Shown here: in pieces, positions 34,280-45,797 of the stretch | Numbering within the stretch: position 1 is the stretch's first letter | Layout: each line of letters starts with the position of its first letter | DNA from: Cristatella mucedo | Taxonomy: Eukaryota; Bryozoa; Phylactolaemata; Cristatellidae | Assembly (NCBI GenBank): GCA_009760855.2 | Contig: WPIO01000039.1 | Location: 435,501-499,500 of the forward strand | Length of the DNA stretch: 64,000 bases | Direction of reading: 5' to 3' | The notes under the pieces: model-generated | Told to the model about the DNA's origin: nothing | Database searches by the model: none | What the model saw: the letters and a program-made list of their open reading frames with translations, nothing else | Made by a program: the position numbers and the translations under genes

Positions 34280-37015
34280 CCTTGAACGTTGCAAACTGAT
34301 CTATTACAGTTTGAAAGTCACTACTTTCCAGTGTTTTTTCTCTATGCTTAATAAGGCCAAATCAAAGAGCCGATCTTGCTCCATTGACGCTTCTAGATAA
34401 GACAGGATTGTCTCCAGCTTGCTAAAGAAACGTTCACCACTGGCTACTAATACAGCTATGGCGAGAAGAACTTGCACGGCAACTCTCAAATTAGAAAATA
34501 CATCTCCGTAACTTGATAATGAAAGATATGAGTTCAAGGGTGTCTTTAATGCCGAGTCGTTACGTGAGGCAAGAAGCGTTTTACGGTCACATATTTCGTT
34601 TTACAACTCTATTCCATCAACGACTGAACAATAGAACGCTCCAAGATCTAGACATTTCTGGCAGTTTGGTCTGGTCGTGTCTTCAAAAGCTGCTCAACTC
34701 CCAAAAAAACCCAAATTTAGCATCAAGATCTGTGCGCTGGATAAACCTAGTTGTAATTTCTTGTCGGCGATAGTCCATGCTGTCCTTCCATATTCTTGAA
34801 ATCTCATCTGCCGAGAGACCAACATCTTGAGAGAGTTCTCCAGGCATCTGTGTCCTTCGGCGGAATCTTCCTACAACTGCAATTCCCTACTCTTCAATCT
34901 CCTTTCGTCATCTAGTAGTGACTATTGGCACCGGTCTTCTCGAAGTCTTGACAACTTATCTCAAGAGAGTGTAGGTCCCAAGTGGCGTCTTTGAAGTTCA
35001 TCTTTGGATCCCGGTGTCTTTTCTGAATGCGGTCAATCTTCCTTAAGATGTTGCACAAAATGGCAACTGAGCCAAAAAGTTAAAGCAAAATACAATGTAG
35101 GAGACTGCCAGCTTCCCTTCTTGTTTCAAGTGTTCCGCTTGTGTCCTCAGAGAGTTACTCCACAAGACCTACAAAGCTGTCAAGTCCATTATTGATAGCT
35201 TTCCCAGCCTCCACTCGTGCACTCCAAATTGTTGGGGGTCACGTTCGACAGTGACGGCTAAAACTTTCTTCAGTTCTTTCCACCTCAGAGTTGATCTTCA
35301 AAAGAATAAGTAGGTGCTCTCTATTGTTCAAAAAAGGTAATGACAACGGAATCTTGACTTTCAGCCCGAACTCCTGCCATGTTCAAGCTATGGTTATAAA
35401 AGTTTACAAAAATTGCCTTGCCGTTTCTGGACAGTATTTTCTGTTAACACCTGACAAGTGGCCAGACATGACTGCTGCATTGTCGTAGCACGGCGACCTG
35501 CAATCTTGCAAGGACAAATTTCGTCAGATTCGAGTTCGTCCAAGATGAGACTCTCATTTGCTGCAGCATCTTTGGCGTATATTTGATGAAAACCGAGGAA
35601 ACTGTTTGATGATGACTACTTGTTGGAAAAATTAACATCGACATATCTAATGACCTCAGACATCTGCTCGCGGTGTGCCGAAATCAGAAGTTGAGTCAAA
35701 AAGAATTCCACTGTACTTGTTTCGCCGTATGTTACAGAGTAGCTTGTCTCTTGACTGGGGATGCAAGTATACTGAAGAACTCGATTTGGTTTGAGGAGAC
35801 AGATAAGAGACTGACTTTGGAATCTTTCTGACATAGTCTAGATGTGATTGCAGAAGAGGATCATACTGAGCTAGACGATGAAGAAGTACCAAGAAGCTTC
35901 AAAAGTTTTTCTCACCAGCCAGGCCAACACTCCCTTGGTGACCACGCAATGCCAGGTTTTGAGAAACCAAGAACTTGACGCAGCTGAGAACTCTCTCTGG
36001 GACTTCTTGCTACCGTTGTTTTTTTCGATAAGATTTGTGCCTCAGCAGCAGTGTCTACTCTACTTCCTTTGAGAGATGTTTCCTCTGTGCTTCTTTCCAT
36101 GTGGTGAAAGCCTGGGGGTGAGAAGGGCCATTTTCAGGGGCAACTAGTTCTTCAGGTTTCCTACACTGGCTAAACCCTTTTGCTATTTCCAGTGACGATC
36201 GAAATTTCGGGTGGACATAGGGAAGACCAAAAAACAAAAGCAACATATGCCGACTGTTTTGAGGAAGAGTAGACCGGTCCTTCTAACTTCATGCCCATTA
36301 CCAGGTTGCCTCTTGAACCAGTCTGTGCTCATGGCTCGACCAGCTTTTCCAGCAAACGGACCTTTGTTCTGAAACGGGCTTGATCCTCGTAGTATTAGTT
36401 CAGTTCGAAGCGGCTGCAGAATGACAGGCAAAACAGAGGTTTGGTCACACTTCAGGTAGCCAATATCATTCAGGGTCAGCACTTGGGAAATTGCAGTAGA
36501 TTCCATATCCTAATAATAATAATAATAATAATAATGCATTTGATATAGCGCCCTCAGAGAACTCAATCTCTGTCTAGGCACTTTCCCTGGTGGTAGTGCT
36601 TGCACTCCTATGATCCCAATGTTGACTGTGTTCGTCTTCACAGAGCAAAGCTTTTTTCATGAAGCTTTCACCTCCAGCAGAGTATTTGTTTCTCCCAGTT
36701 TCATCACGCTTTCTGCCTTCACTTTTTTCCTCCTCTTCCCTGTTCTTGTCATTGTCTCCGTCCTGCTCGCTTTCGTCCTCCTCAAACTGTTCTTCCTTAT
36801 TCTCTCAGTGTGATTGCCAGCATTTTCCTGGTGTTTGTTCTGTGCCTTCACTGTTCTTCAGCTTTGCCTTCTTCAAGAACCTTTCTAGAACCTTCTTGCT
36901 GGACTCGAAGCTCTCGCTTCTTTCTTCTCCTCCTCGAGTTTTCCTTTTCTGTGCTGGTCACCACTTGCCTTTTTCCCTCACATGTCTTTTGAAAATAGAT
37001 TGGGGTGACCGAAAA
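34280..37015 (-). mobile_element. hAT transposon fossil, ZMYM/TTF-type transposase
   Basis: A cut-and-paste transposase remnant broken by many stops and shifts. In coding order: a charged Glu/Lys-rich N-terminal part (~36,990-36,620); then a TTF-type zinc-finger region near 36,480-36,200 (NDIGYLKCDQ, STDWFKR, RTGLLFL) with FTTWKEAQRKH near 36,090. The catalytic part follows at 35,890-35,640, readable as YSGILFDSTSDFG and REQMSEVIRYVDVNF. The hAT C-terminal dimerisation domain is at 34,530-34,310 (NLRVAVQVLLAIAVLVASGE, RFFSKLETILSYL, LFDLALLSIEKKH). Terminal inverted repeats were not located. A LINE A tail interrupts it at 36,505-36,595. Function is certainly lost. Confidence 0.85.
36505..36595 (-). 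mobile_element. LINE family A tail inserted in the hAT fossil
   Basis: (AAT)n at 36,510-36,534, then GCATTTGATATAGCGCCCTC, AGAGAACTCAATCTCTGTCT and AGGCACTTT. hAT-related frames lie on both sides. Confidence 0.85.
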
Positions 37016-37039
37016 TGTTCAAACGTATACAGTAACCGT

Positions 37040-37440
37040 AATAATAATAATAATAATAATAATAATGTTAATACATTTGACATAGCGCCCTCGGAGAACT
37101 CAAATCTCTTTCTAGATATACACTTTACATTTGCTGCCAAGGGGACGTGATCGAACGGTTAGTGGTAACATGTTCAATGAAAACAAGCATAACATGTAAG
37201 AAGTGACATACGCATGGTCAGCAAGCAAATACGGTTGGTGGCAGCATGCAGTGTCCGCACCCATAAGCACACAAAGGACGGGTCACAGTTGACCTACTAA
37301 ATGCTGTGATAAATAGATGCTGCTTTAGCGTGGTTTTCAAATGTCGTCAAGTCAGGTGATGTCATGACGACCGTCGGAAGCGAGTTCCAGGCTTTTGGAG
37401 CGTACGAACTAAAGGCTCGGTCTCCAAAGGAGTTGAGGTT
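37040..37440 (-). mobile_element. LINE family A 3' end
   Basis: (AAT)n, CATAGCGCCCTCGGAGAACT, the GACATACGCATGGTCAGCAA region, then a reversed RT C-terminal frame with FGDRAFSSYAPKAWNSLPT. One of the better-kept copies. Confidence 0.92.
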
Positions 37441-38236
37441 TGTAATTTCAAAAGCTTCATTCAGAAGACTGCCTCTACAGCTAGCCATCACATCCAATCC
37501 CTATCCAAGATTAGAAGCTGTCTCCCACAGTGGCTTGTAAAAAATTTAACTAGCTCTTTAGTTCTGTCTCGGCTTGATTATTGTAATTCCGTTTTGGCTG
37601 GGCTACCAAAGAAAGCTATTATGCCACTACAGCAGACTATGAATATGGCTGCAAGGCTGGTCTTTCATGTCCCAGCGGTTTGAGCACGTGTCACCTCTGC
37701 TGAAAGAGCTAGGATGGTTGCCGGTTCAGCAAAGGATACAGAGCAAAGTTCTTACGCTGACCCACAAGGCCCGCCACGGCTTGGCTCCTTCGTACCTAGC
37801 TGAGCTGCTGCATCAGTTTCAGCCTGTTCGCGCCCTCAGGTCCTGTGTGGACAATAAATTAGCTGTCCCATTCCTCCGCTTAAAGACAGTTGGCGACAGA
37901 AGATTTAGCTCTGCAGGTCCTAGACTGTGGAACTCGCTTCCACAATTCTTACGCAACGACATCTACTCTCCAACTGCCGACTAGGGCACATCTTTTTCAG
38001 CGGTCCTGAACTGCTACTTTCATGCTACTCACTACCTCAACTGCTCTCCTGACTCTGCTATGCTTCCCACTTTCTCTTTGTTGCGTGAGACGAAGTCTGT
38101 TGGCTACCGAATGCGTACCGAAAGCCGCTTAGGCTGTGAGTGCGCTATACAAAACTCTCCTGCGTAACACCCACGTGGTCTTTATGACTTTGTGGAGTTA
38201 CTGACGGAGATACATTACATTACATTACATTACGGT
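37441..38236 (+). mobile_element. LINE family B (second L2-like family) with (ACATT)n tail
   Basis: RT thumb and C-terminal remains: LVLSRLDYCNSVLAGLPKKA near 37,570-37,610, LTHKARHGLAPSYLAELLHQ near 37,760, and VGDRRFSSAGPRLWNSLPQF near 37,890. A 3' UTR follows, then four ACATT units (38,213-38,234). Its 3' end does not share LINE A's hairpin, so it is a separate family. Parts are still open for >100 codons. Confidence 0.88.
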
Positions 38237-39109
38237 GTACAGGTAAACGATTAGATTCAGAAAAGCGGCGGTACGCTGCTTAGCCTGGTGGGAGAGGAGA
38301 TCTGATAGGTAGGCTGGTCCGGTTCCCTCAACCGCGAATTCCTCACTAGTTCGAGTAGCGGCACGCCACGTGCAATGTGTGGAGACCTGAAGCTTGCGGT
38401 ACGCCAACGATAAAAACGCGGCGCTTTATATTCTGCGCTCAGCGCTGGCAACAAAACCGTATTAATTAAAGTCCAACGATAGCCAGTATTTTACGGCTGA
38501 CGCACGCAGGTGACTTCCGGCGGACTTGCTAGCAGGCTTACAGCAGCTCACGCTCAGCGCTAGCTACACTCACCTACCGGCAGACCGTTGCTCCAGGAGA
38601 GCGAGTGCGGTCAGGCGCAAGCCCTTTATGTTAGCCAGGTCAAAAGGCACACAATAGTCACTATCGCACGAAATTATGCAAAATGCTGCTTATATCGGCG
38701 CTAAGCCACTGCACGCCGGCTCGCCCTTGACGCGGCGTAGCAGGCCGGGCTCGCCCTTGACGCGACGCCGCCCGCCTGTGGCAGGCAGGATGGGCGCGAA
38801 CTGGACGGGGATGGCAGCTGGAACTCGGACAGTGGGAGTGAACGTGGGGTGAACGGCAGTGTGCTTGCTGCTATGCGAGAGCCAGCCAAATTTGCGTGGT
38901 TGAAGCCCCCCTCGTGTTTCCATGTCGTCGCTTATGTGCCGCTAGAGCATCAGGCTACAGCCCGGTCTAAGTCTGTAAATATGCTTAACTAGCTCTGCCA
39001 GTATCAGTCAAGTCCACTGAAACAAGGACATGCCTGGAATCAAGACTGGTAGTCTCACATAAATTTTTCTTTTAAATATGCAAAAAACATTTTTCTTTTG
39101 GCGCCCCCT

Positions 39110-39360
39110 TGGCCTGGGCGCCCGGGGACATCTGCCCCCCCCCCCCTCGCCGACCCTCCTTCGTTACGCCTCCGACGCCTAGCTACCCCCACCAACCCGC
39201 ACGCCGGTCGGCCGGCCTTACATTGGAGCTTCTCTGGAGCAGGCACAACCACTGCAGAAGCATTCAGGTCGGAGTAGGGCACCTGCGGCTTCTTGGCTCG
39301 ACGAGCGCTCGATAAAGCGCGGCGCAACAGCAGCGGCGACACCAGGGTGGCGGCGGCGGC
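39110..39360 (-). repeat. GC-rich dispersed unit with conserved reading frame, copy 1
   Basis: On the minus strand it encodes SARRAKKPQVPYSDLN ... VVPAPEKLQCKA. The same frame occurs at 42,285-42,420. After the frame comes AATGTAAGGCC, which would be a good splice donor. Confidence 0.65.
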
Positions 39361-39639
39361 GGGGGCTTCGGACTCGCTATAATGTTATGAAGCAGGCAGC
39401 TTTGACGCTCCTGGATGAACTCTCTAGGGATAGGCACCACTCACTCAGGTTACAGGTGATTCCTAGCCTTGAATACACCGGCCAACTATGGCTGCAGAAA
39501 CTATCTTCTTACTCTGCAATAACATAAAAGTAAAATGTTCGTTTAAGGCACGCGTACTGCTGCATTTCTACGGATACCACTATATAGTGTAAACGCCGCC
39601 TAACCTTCACTGACTCGGATAAAAAGCCGGCCGAATAAA

Positions 39640-39770
39640 CAGCCTCATTCATATAGTAGCAGAAGAGTTCTAGCGGCTATCGCCACGGCTTGCTTTGGCG
39701 ACGAAAGGTCGCCCACTGCAGGACTCGTACCCGCGTGTAAACAGCTGCGGCACAACGCGTGCTAGATGTG
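39640..39770 (-). mobile_element. SINE family B
   Basis: GCCTCATTCATATAGTAGCA, GAAGAGTTCTAGCGGCTATC and CAGGACTCGTACCCGCG are the reversed B-family body and B box. Confidence 0.7.
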
Positions 39771-40021
39771 CGAAACTGACGTCAGCACCGTGCCGAACAG
39801 CGATATTGGAGAACTTCAAAATAGTATTGTGATGATCGCAGAGGGAAAGTGTTAGTAGAACAAAAGCTATATTCTGTTCATCGTAGGTATAAAGAATCAG
39901 GAAAACACATTTGCACACCAAGACTAAAAAAAAATTGTAATCCTCTACCCAGCGTCGGCGCACTACTAGGTACGTGGGAAACCTCCCCCCCCCCACTGCG
40001 AGCACAAATCGTCGCAGGGCA

Positions 40022-40126
<105 letters not shown>

Positions 40127-40239
40127 TTATTCATTTTATATATAATTCATTTTGGTTAGCTTCATTTAATATTCATTTCATATCATTTGTATAGCTTCAT
40201 TTAGTATTCATTTTATATAATTCATTTGTATATATATAT

Positions 40240-40374
40240 ATATTTCATTTGTATAGTGCCCTTAGGGAACTTAATCACTATTCAGGCGCTTCACATGCGC
40301 CTCGGGGCTCGAGCCTGCGACCTCAGCCAGACCTTGGTGGGGGCGAGCACCTTAACCGCTGCACCAAACCAGCT
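40240..40374 (-). mobile_element. SINE family A
   Basis: TTGTATAGTGCCCTTAGGGA, GGCGCTTCACATGCGCCTCG, GGGCTCGAGCCTGCGACCTC, ACCTTAACCGCTGCACCAAA. Complete and close to consensus. Confidence 0.92.
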
Positions 40375-40976
40375 AGGTGCATTGAAGTGCCAATATCCAA
40401 TTCGACTCAATTGAATAGCGAGTTCTTTTTTATAGCAAACTTCTACCAAGATAAGTCGTGGTCTGCGTAGCAGCGTAACAAGTACCACGATCACTTCGCA
40501 TCCCTGATCGACATCCCTGATCGATTACGACTGGGGCACCATCTAAACGGCGATGCCAGGCTCCCCAACAGTATAGATGTCGGGCACGTCAGCAAGCGTA
40601 GGCGCGTGCGTAAGCGGCGCGACGAAGAATGGCTAATAGCGAAGCCCCCCCCCCCCTCCAAGTACGTGTTTTGTTAGAGTTGAGACGATAGCTGCATTGC
40701 ACCCTGGCGACGCAGGTGACCGACGCGGCGGGCGGGCATGCGTACGTGCAGTTGCTATAGCCGTTGCGCACGTTACTCCGGAGCTTAAGAGGCGTACCGA
40801 GAGAGGCAGAGTGAGCGGATAGCGTTCACACACAGGCTGACGGACAAGGAGTGAGCGAAAATGCGCGGCAAGGATACGGTCGCGTGCCAGCTACGAGCTC
40901 GCCCTTAGGGTGGGCGGAGCGTCGGCTGGGCCGGAACCACGTGACATGAATACGATGCCCGCAAAGCCGCGGACGG

Positions 40977-41258
40977 TAATAATAATAATAATAATAATGT
41001 ACTTGATAAAGCGCCCTCAAAGAACTCAATCTCTTTCTAGGCGCTTTACATTTGCTGCAAAGGGAAATGCAATTGAATGGTGAGTAAGGTCATGCTTGAT
41101 AAACAAAAAAAATGAATAACATGGTTAGGGGTGACATGCATAGGGTCAGCATGCAAATGTGGTTAGTGGCAGCATGCACAGTGTCAGCACGCATAAGCAC
41201 ATCAAGGATGAATCACAGGGACCCACTAAATGCTGTCCTAAATAGGTGTGTTGACCTG
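40977..41258 (-). mobile_element. LINE family A 3' end
   Basis: (AAT)n 40,977-40,998, GATAAAGCGCCCTCAAAGAA, GGCGCTTTACATTTGCTGCA, GTTAGGGGTGACATGCATAG and ACCCACTAAATGCTGTCC. Confidence 0.92.
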
Positions 41259-41397
41259 AGCCAGTCTGTTTTTCTGATGGATACTACTACAATTACTACC
41301 ACCTTAAAATACTAATACTGATAATATTAATAGTAAACAGTTGGTAAAGCGCTTTAAGAGAAAACAATTTCTATCATTTATAATTACGATAATAATA

Positions 41398-41470
41398 TTA
41401 TTGCATTTGTTATAGCGCTGTCACAGAACCCAATCTCTTTCTAGGCACTTTGCATTTGCTGCCGAGGAGG
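41398..41470 (-). mobile_element. LINE family A tail fragment
   Basis: TTATTGCATTTGTTATAGCG, CTGTCACAGAACCCAATCTC, TTTCTAGGCACTTTGCATTT. It directly abuts a SINE B copy. Confidence 0.8.
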
Positions 41471-41600
41471 CGGGAGAAGAGCCTTGGCGGCTATTACTTC
41501 AGCTTGCGGTGGAAAACAAAGGATCGACCGCTGCAAGACTCGAACCCACGACCGAGGCCGTGAAGAGCGAGAGCCTTACTTCCCAGGCTAAGACTCGGGT
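41471..41600 (-). mobile_element. SINE family B
   Basis: GAAGAGCCTTGGCGGCTATT, GACTCGAACCCACGACCGAG and TTACTTCCCAGGCTAAGACT, a reversed body and head. Confidence 0.75.
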
Positions 41601-42284
41601 GCATGCACGGTATCGACCACGCCAAAGCAAAAACGTATCGCGCTTAAGCCAGCATGCTAAAGCAAGCATTAATAAAGTGGATAGTGACGTGTCCTGAAAC
41701 GATGCACAACAGGTTCGCACACAAAGCACACCGGAGCAAAACATACACGTTCTCTGGGGCGAAGGGAAAGCTGGCCGGAACCGGAGCGTAGCGCGGGCTT
41801 AAATAGTCGGCGGCGGGGTCCAGCGCCGAGCCCCGCCGTCAGCGCTCCATTGCAACGATTGCAAAAAGTTGCTATTGCGTAAAAAGAGAACTGAAAAAAT
41901 TGCAACAGCTATTGCATAGAAATAGAAGGACTGAAAGAACCAGCACGCGCGTCTCGTCGAGTTACAGAAGAAGCGCCCGGCCGAAATGGGGTGCGGCGAG
42001 CGCTGGCAAGCAGGCCGTGCAAAAGCTGATACGCCCGCGCCGGCGGCGGCGACGGCGGCGGCGGGCCGAAAAGACGGAGGGTCGGCGGCCATTCGAGCGA
42101 CGGCGCGCGCGTCCGACCTGAGGGCAGGAGCTTCCGGCGTGCGTCAGCCGAAGCCGCAGCTTTTTTTTCCTTAATCGCCATTCTCACCGGCAGACTCTGC
42201 GCGCGTGACAGGAGTCGCTGAAGGAGCCGCTCGCACGCGACGACGACGACGACCCGCGAGGAGTCTGTCCGACGCTCGACAGGA

Positions 42285-42420
42285 GTCCGAAGCCCACTCC
42301 GCCGCCGCCGCTCCGAGTGCTCGTCGAGCCGAGAAGTCAAAGGTGTCCTACTCCGACCTGAATGGTTCCGGCGCGGTTGCGCCTGCATCGGAGAAGCGCT
42401 AATGTAAGGCCGCCGGCGTC
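42285..42420 (+). repeat. GC-rich dispersed unit with conserved reading frame, copy 2
   Basis: Encodes SARRAEKSKVSYSDLN ... VAPASEKR then TAA, where copy 1 has CAA. AATGTAAGGCC follows here as well. It adjoins the composite repeat at 42,455. Confidence 0.65.
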
Positions 42421-42454
42421 CGGGCGGGCGGGCGGGCGGGCGGGCGTGGAGGTA

Positions 42455-42895
42455 GCCAGGCGTGCAAGCGAACGCCCGTCTGGCCCTACGGCGACCGAAG
42501 ACGTGCCAGCCAGCCAGCCAGCCAGCGGTGCGTTGCGTCATCGTCGGGTGTCGCGCTCGCGCGACCTGGGAAGCTGGAGGCGAGAGTCGTGGTGAAGTAA
42601 AGTCAAGTTAAAGGTCAGGCGATTCAACAGCCTCATCTGTACCGTGGCAGAAGAGCCCCGAGGGCTGTCGCCACGCTTGCAGCGGGCAAGCAAGCGAGGA
42701 TTGTCTGCTACAGGACTCGCTCCTACGGTCGAGCTGCGTCGTAAAGTGCGAGCACCTTATGCCTGGTCCAAGAACGCACCCACGTCGATCGAGCCAGTGG
42801 AGGAGCCGGCGGCTGAGCCAGGCTTCAGGGAGGGGGCATTCGCTCCTCCTCTACAGCGGGTGGGGGGAGACGACCTTGGCAGCCGTCTATTCCTA
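42455..42895 (+). repeat. GC-rich composite repeat with SINE B-like core, forward copy
   Basis: Counterpart of 33,640-34,070 with high visible identity, including GAGGAGCCGGCGGCTGAGCC and the CAGCCAGCCAGC run. It is preceded by a CGGG tetranucleotide run. Confidence 0.9.
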
Positions 42896-43754
42896 GGCTC
42901 CATCGACCGTCGCCAACAAACGACGAAATTATGTCCTAATTCCGCTCGACGGGCAACTGTTGAGTTCGGGTCAAATAAACACTAGGTTTTGTACGCTCAC
43001 TTTTTGTCACTTATTTCACTAGTTGTGTAGCATGAAATTCTGCGGGCTTCGCCTCCTTCATACAAATTCTAGAATTAATTATAGAAAAATTCTCTTGCCC
43101 TCTAGATGAAAATCCTGGCTCCGCCACTGGACCGACCGACCGACATCTAGTTCTATCGGGACCAGCGTCCGACGCAGTATCATTAAGGCCACAGTCTGAA
43201 CGATTTGTCAAGAAAATTAATCACCTTTGCCCGGTAGTGTATGAGCGCCGCTCGCTGGAAAAGACTGGAGCGCTGTGTCTGTTTTGGAGCGGCGGTACAA
43301 CGCGTAAAATAGAAATCCCCGACGGGGGCAACACGTCAAGCGATAAGGACGGAGTGCTCAAAATTCCGCGCACATCGACGACAACGAATTCGGGAAAGCG
43401 CAAGGAATTGTCTGCACATGACGGCTGGTGTAGGCCGGAGACATTAGGCTGTCTCGTTACAAGCTCATAGCAGCCTACGCTCAGTGCGTAAATCGCCACC
43501 GCCGGCAGACGGCCGTCCGAAGAGAGCTGTTCATTATCTCGGAGCATTGCAAAATCCCCTCCTTTAAAAATCGTATCCGTCTGTGGACATGCCGTGGCTT
43601 TACAGCCTCATGGCGCCCTATCGCCTTTGACCTTTGCCCGGTGAGATCTTGGCCTCCTGCTCGTCGTCTTCTGGTTTGCTAATGTGAGCTGGGGGTCTGC
43701 GTCGAGCTGGAATGTAGCCGTTCGCCGGCATCGACTTCTCACGCTAAAAAAAAA

Positions 43755-43916
43755 GGTTAGCAGATATAACGGCCTCATCTGTATAGCGGCCGAACAGCCT
43801 TTACACCGGCCACCGCCGCTTTCAGTGAGCAAAAAAGGATTGCCAACTGCTGGGCTCGAACCCACGACCTGGGTCGCGAAGAGTGAGCACCTTACCTCAT
43901 GGGCTAAGACCCAGAC
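43755..43916 (-). mobile_element. SINE family B
   Basis: CGGCCTCATCTGTATAGCGG, CGAACAGCCTTTACACCGGC, GGGCTCGAACCCACGACCTG (B box) and CACCTTACCTCATGGGCTAA (A box). Confidence 0.82.
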
Positions 43917-44531
43917 ACTTGAACTGAACTATGTAACGTCGTAACGATCGAACTGAGACGTCTCAATTCCTATCTGTATCCGCGTGTCCCTTACTGCAGC
44001 TAGCCGTTGAACGTCACCATAGACTTGTCAAGACGCACAGCTGAAGGTAGAGAGATAGGATAAGAAGATTAACTCGGAGTACAGTCGAAAAAAAAGGACT
44101 CGCCAACTTTCAAACCTGTCAAGCAGTTAGACAGCGAGAAACCATCCCACTATGTTTTCAGACGAATACAGAGCTTTGGAACCGTGTAGAAAATGTTGTA
44201 GTAGTCTTGGCGAACAATTGAGATCTGAAAACCGTATTGATATGCCTATACTTATAAGTTTCCATTGAGATAACGATAAAATAATTAATTCAATTTAGCA
44301 TAACCATCTGGAAAACAAAGAGTTATGACCTAGGAAATAATTCAACAGAATAATTTCACTTCCGCGTTTATCAGAAAAACGCTGTTGGGTGGTGTTTAAT
44401 GTCTACTGTGTAATCGATTCGTGCATTGTTGCGAACCGTATTAGACCGGTGGTTGTGCATGTTCAAAATAGCGCGTTTCTGACCCTTGATGATTGCTGAA
44501 AAAATTTCCAGCACAACTATGTAGAGGCGCC

Positions 44532-44702
44532 GCCCTAGTTTGGTGCAGAGGTTCACGTGCTTGCCTGTGATTACTGAGTGCAAGGTGAATGCATTTCATG
44601 ACTGAGCTCGTGGGCTTGAGTCCTACAGTGGGCTATCCTTTATTGCCAATTGTAAGGGGTGGTGATAGCCGTTAAGGCTCTTCTGCCGCTATAAAAATGT
44701 GT
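44532..44702 (+). mobile_element. SINE family B
   Basis: CCTAGTTTGGTGCAGAGGTT head, GTGGGCTTGAGTCCTACAGT B box, then AAGGGGTGGTGATAGCCGTT and AAGGCTCTTCTGCCGCTATA. Confidence 0.8.
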
Positions 44703-44732
44703 TTAAGAAAACTTAATCCTGACTAATATATT

Positions 44733-44845
44733 TTTAAGAGAACTTAATCGTTATTCAGGCTATTCATATATAGCCATATGACTCGAACTCACGACCTTGA
44801 TCGTGAAGAGCGAGCGAGCTACCTCTTGGGCTATCACGGCCCATT
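44733..44845 (-). mobile_element. SINE family A-like, reverse
   Basis: AGAGAACTTAATCGTTATTC, GACTCGAACTCACGACCTTG and TACCTCTTGGGCTATCACGG. Close to the forward SINE B, giving an inverted arrangement. Confidence 0.7.
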
Positions 44846-45177
44846 AATAGGGTGCTATACAAATAAATTATATTTGAGAAACATTTTCATGATTATAGGA
44901 GATACTTGGTGCATTCAATAAATCTTTATTTGCAGTAGTCAGATGATGCTACACAATAATATCCTTCGGAAATTACCACTATGTCGGAAACTAGAAATGG
45001 GCCCATGTAACGCAAGAACATGAATATCGCATGTTTTTGCGACTCGTGTGAAAATCAACGCGGTAGCACGCACGATTATTTCCACACAGTTCTAACTCGT
45101 GCGAATCTACTATGCTTTGGTGAAACGTCGTTGGGTGAAACTGTATGACACCTTAAAATATTTCTGCTTATGTCATG

Positions 45178-45268
45178 ATAATTATAATGACATTCCTATG
45201 GCGCTCTAAGAGAACTAGCTTCCTTTCTATGCATTTTGCGTATGCTGAAAAGAAAGCACGATCCATAT
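45178..45268 (-). mobile_element. LINE family A tail fragment
   Basis: ATTCCTATGGCGCTCTAAGA, CTTCCTTTCTATGCATTTTG and GAAAGCACGATCC. Confidence 0.7.
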
Positions 45269-45554
45269 TGCATGCACAGTTTTTGTGCTAGCCCTGCGTA
45301 CCGTTCGTGTAAAATATCTACGAAGAACTACGAAGCCAGGGCCCACCCGTCTGTCGCATCTGTCTCGTAAGGTGAACCTTCCAATGTTTACCGAGTGTTA
45401 AGAAAACTTCAAAGGACTACTAAATCCGACTTTTCGGAGAGCTTCTAAGGACAAGTAACTTTGCTACTATGTAATCTGCATTACACATAAAAATGTGCTA
45501 CTCCGCTTAGACTGCGATTAGGATCATGATCATCTAAGGGTTTGGAGTTGTGAT

Positions 45555-45672
45555 CTTCAAGATGTAAGGTGCTCCCCTTTATAACGACCAAGGTTATGGG
45601 CTCTAGCCAGGTGGCCTCTGGGTAGCGCCTGGAGAAAGATTACAATCACTCAGGGCGCTGTGCAAATGAGGT
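45555..45672 (+). mobile_element. SINE family A, decayed
   Basis: GTAAGGTGCTCCCCTTTATA, TATGGGCTCTAGCCAGGTGG and AATCACTCAGGGCGCTGTGC keep the order of head, B box and LINE-like end. Confidence 0.65.
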
Positions 45673-45797
45673 GAATCTTTCAAGCCTGTACACTCAATCT
45701 GGAAGTCGAACTGGTATCGGTGGAGCACACACGAGTGACCAAGCTGGTCGCTCAATTTTTATCACGGAACTAATCGTTCATTTTGAATGATTAGTAA

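Noticed and set aside
43237-43470. 77-codon plus-strand frame
   Set aside because: Somewhat protein-like (Thr/Ser/Lys-rich) but without splice sites, repeats or a family; not above chance for this region.
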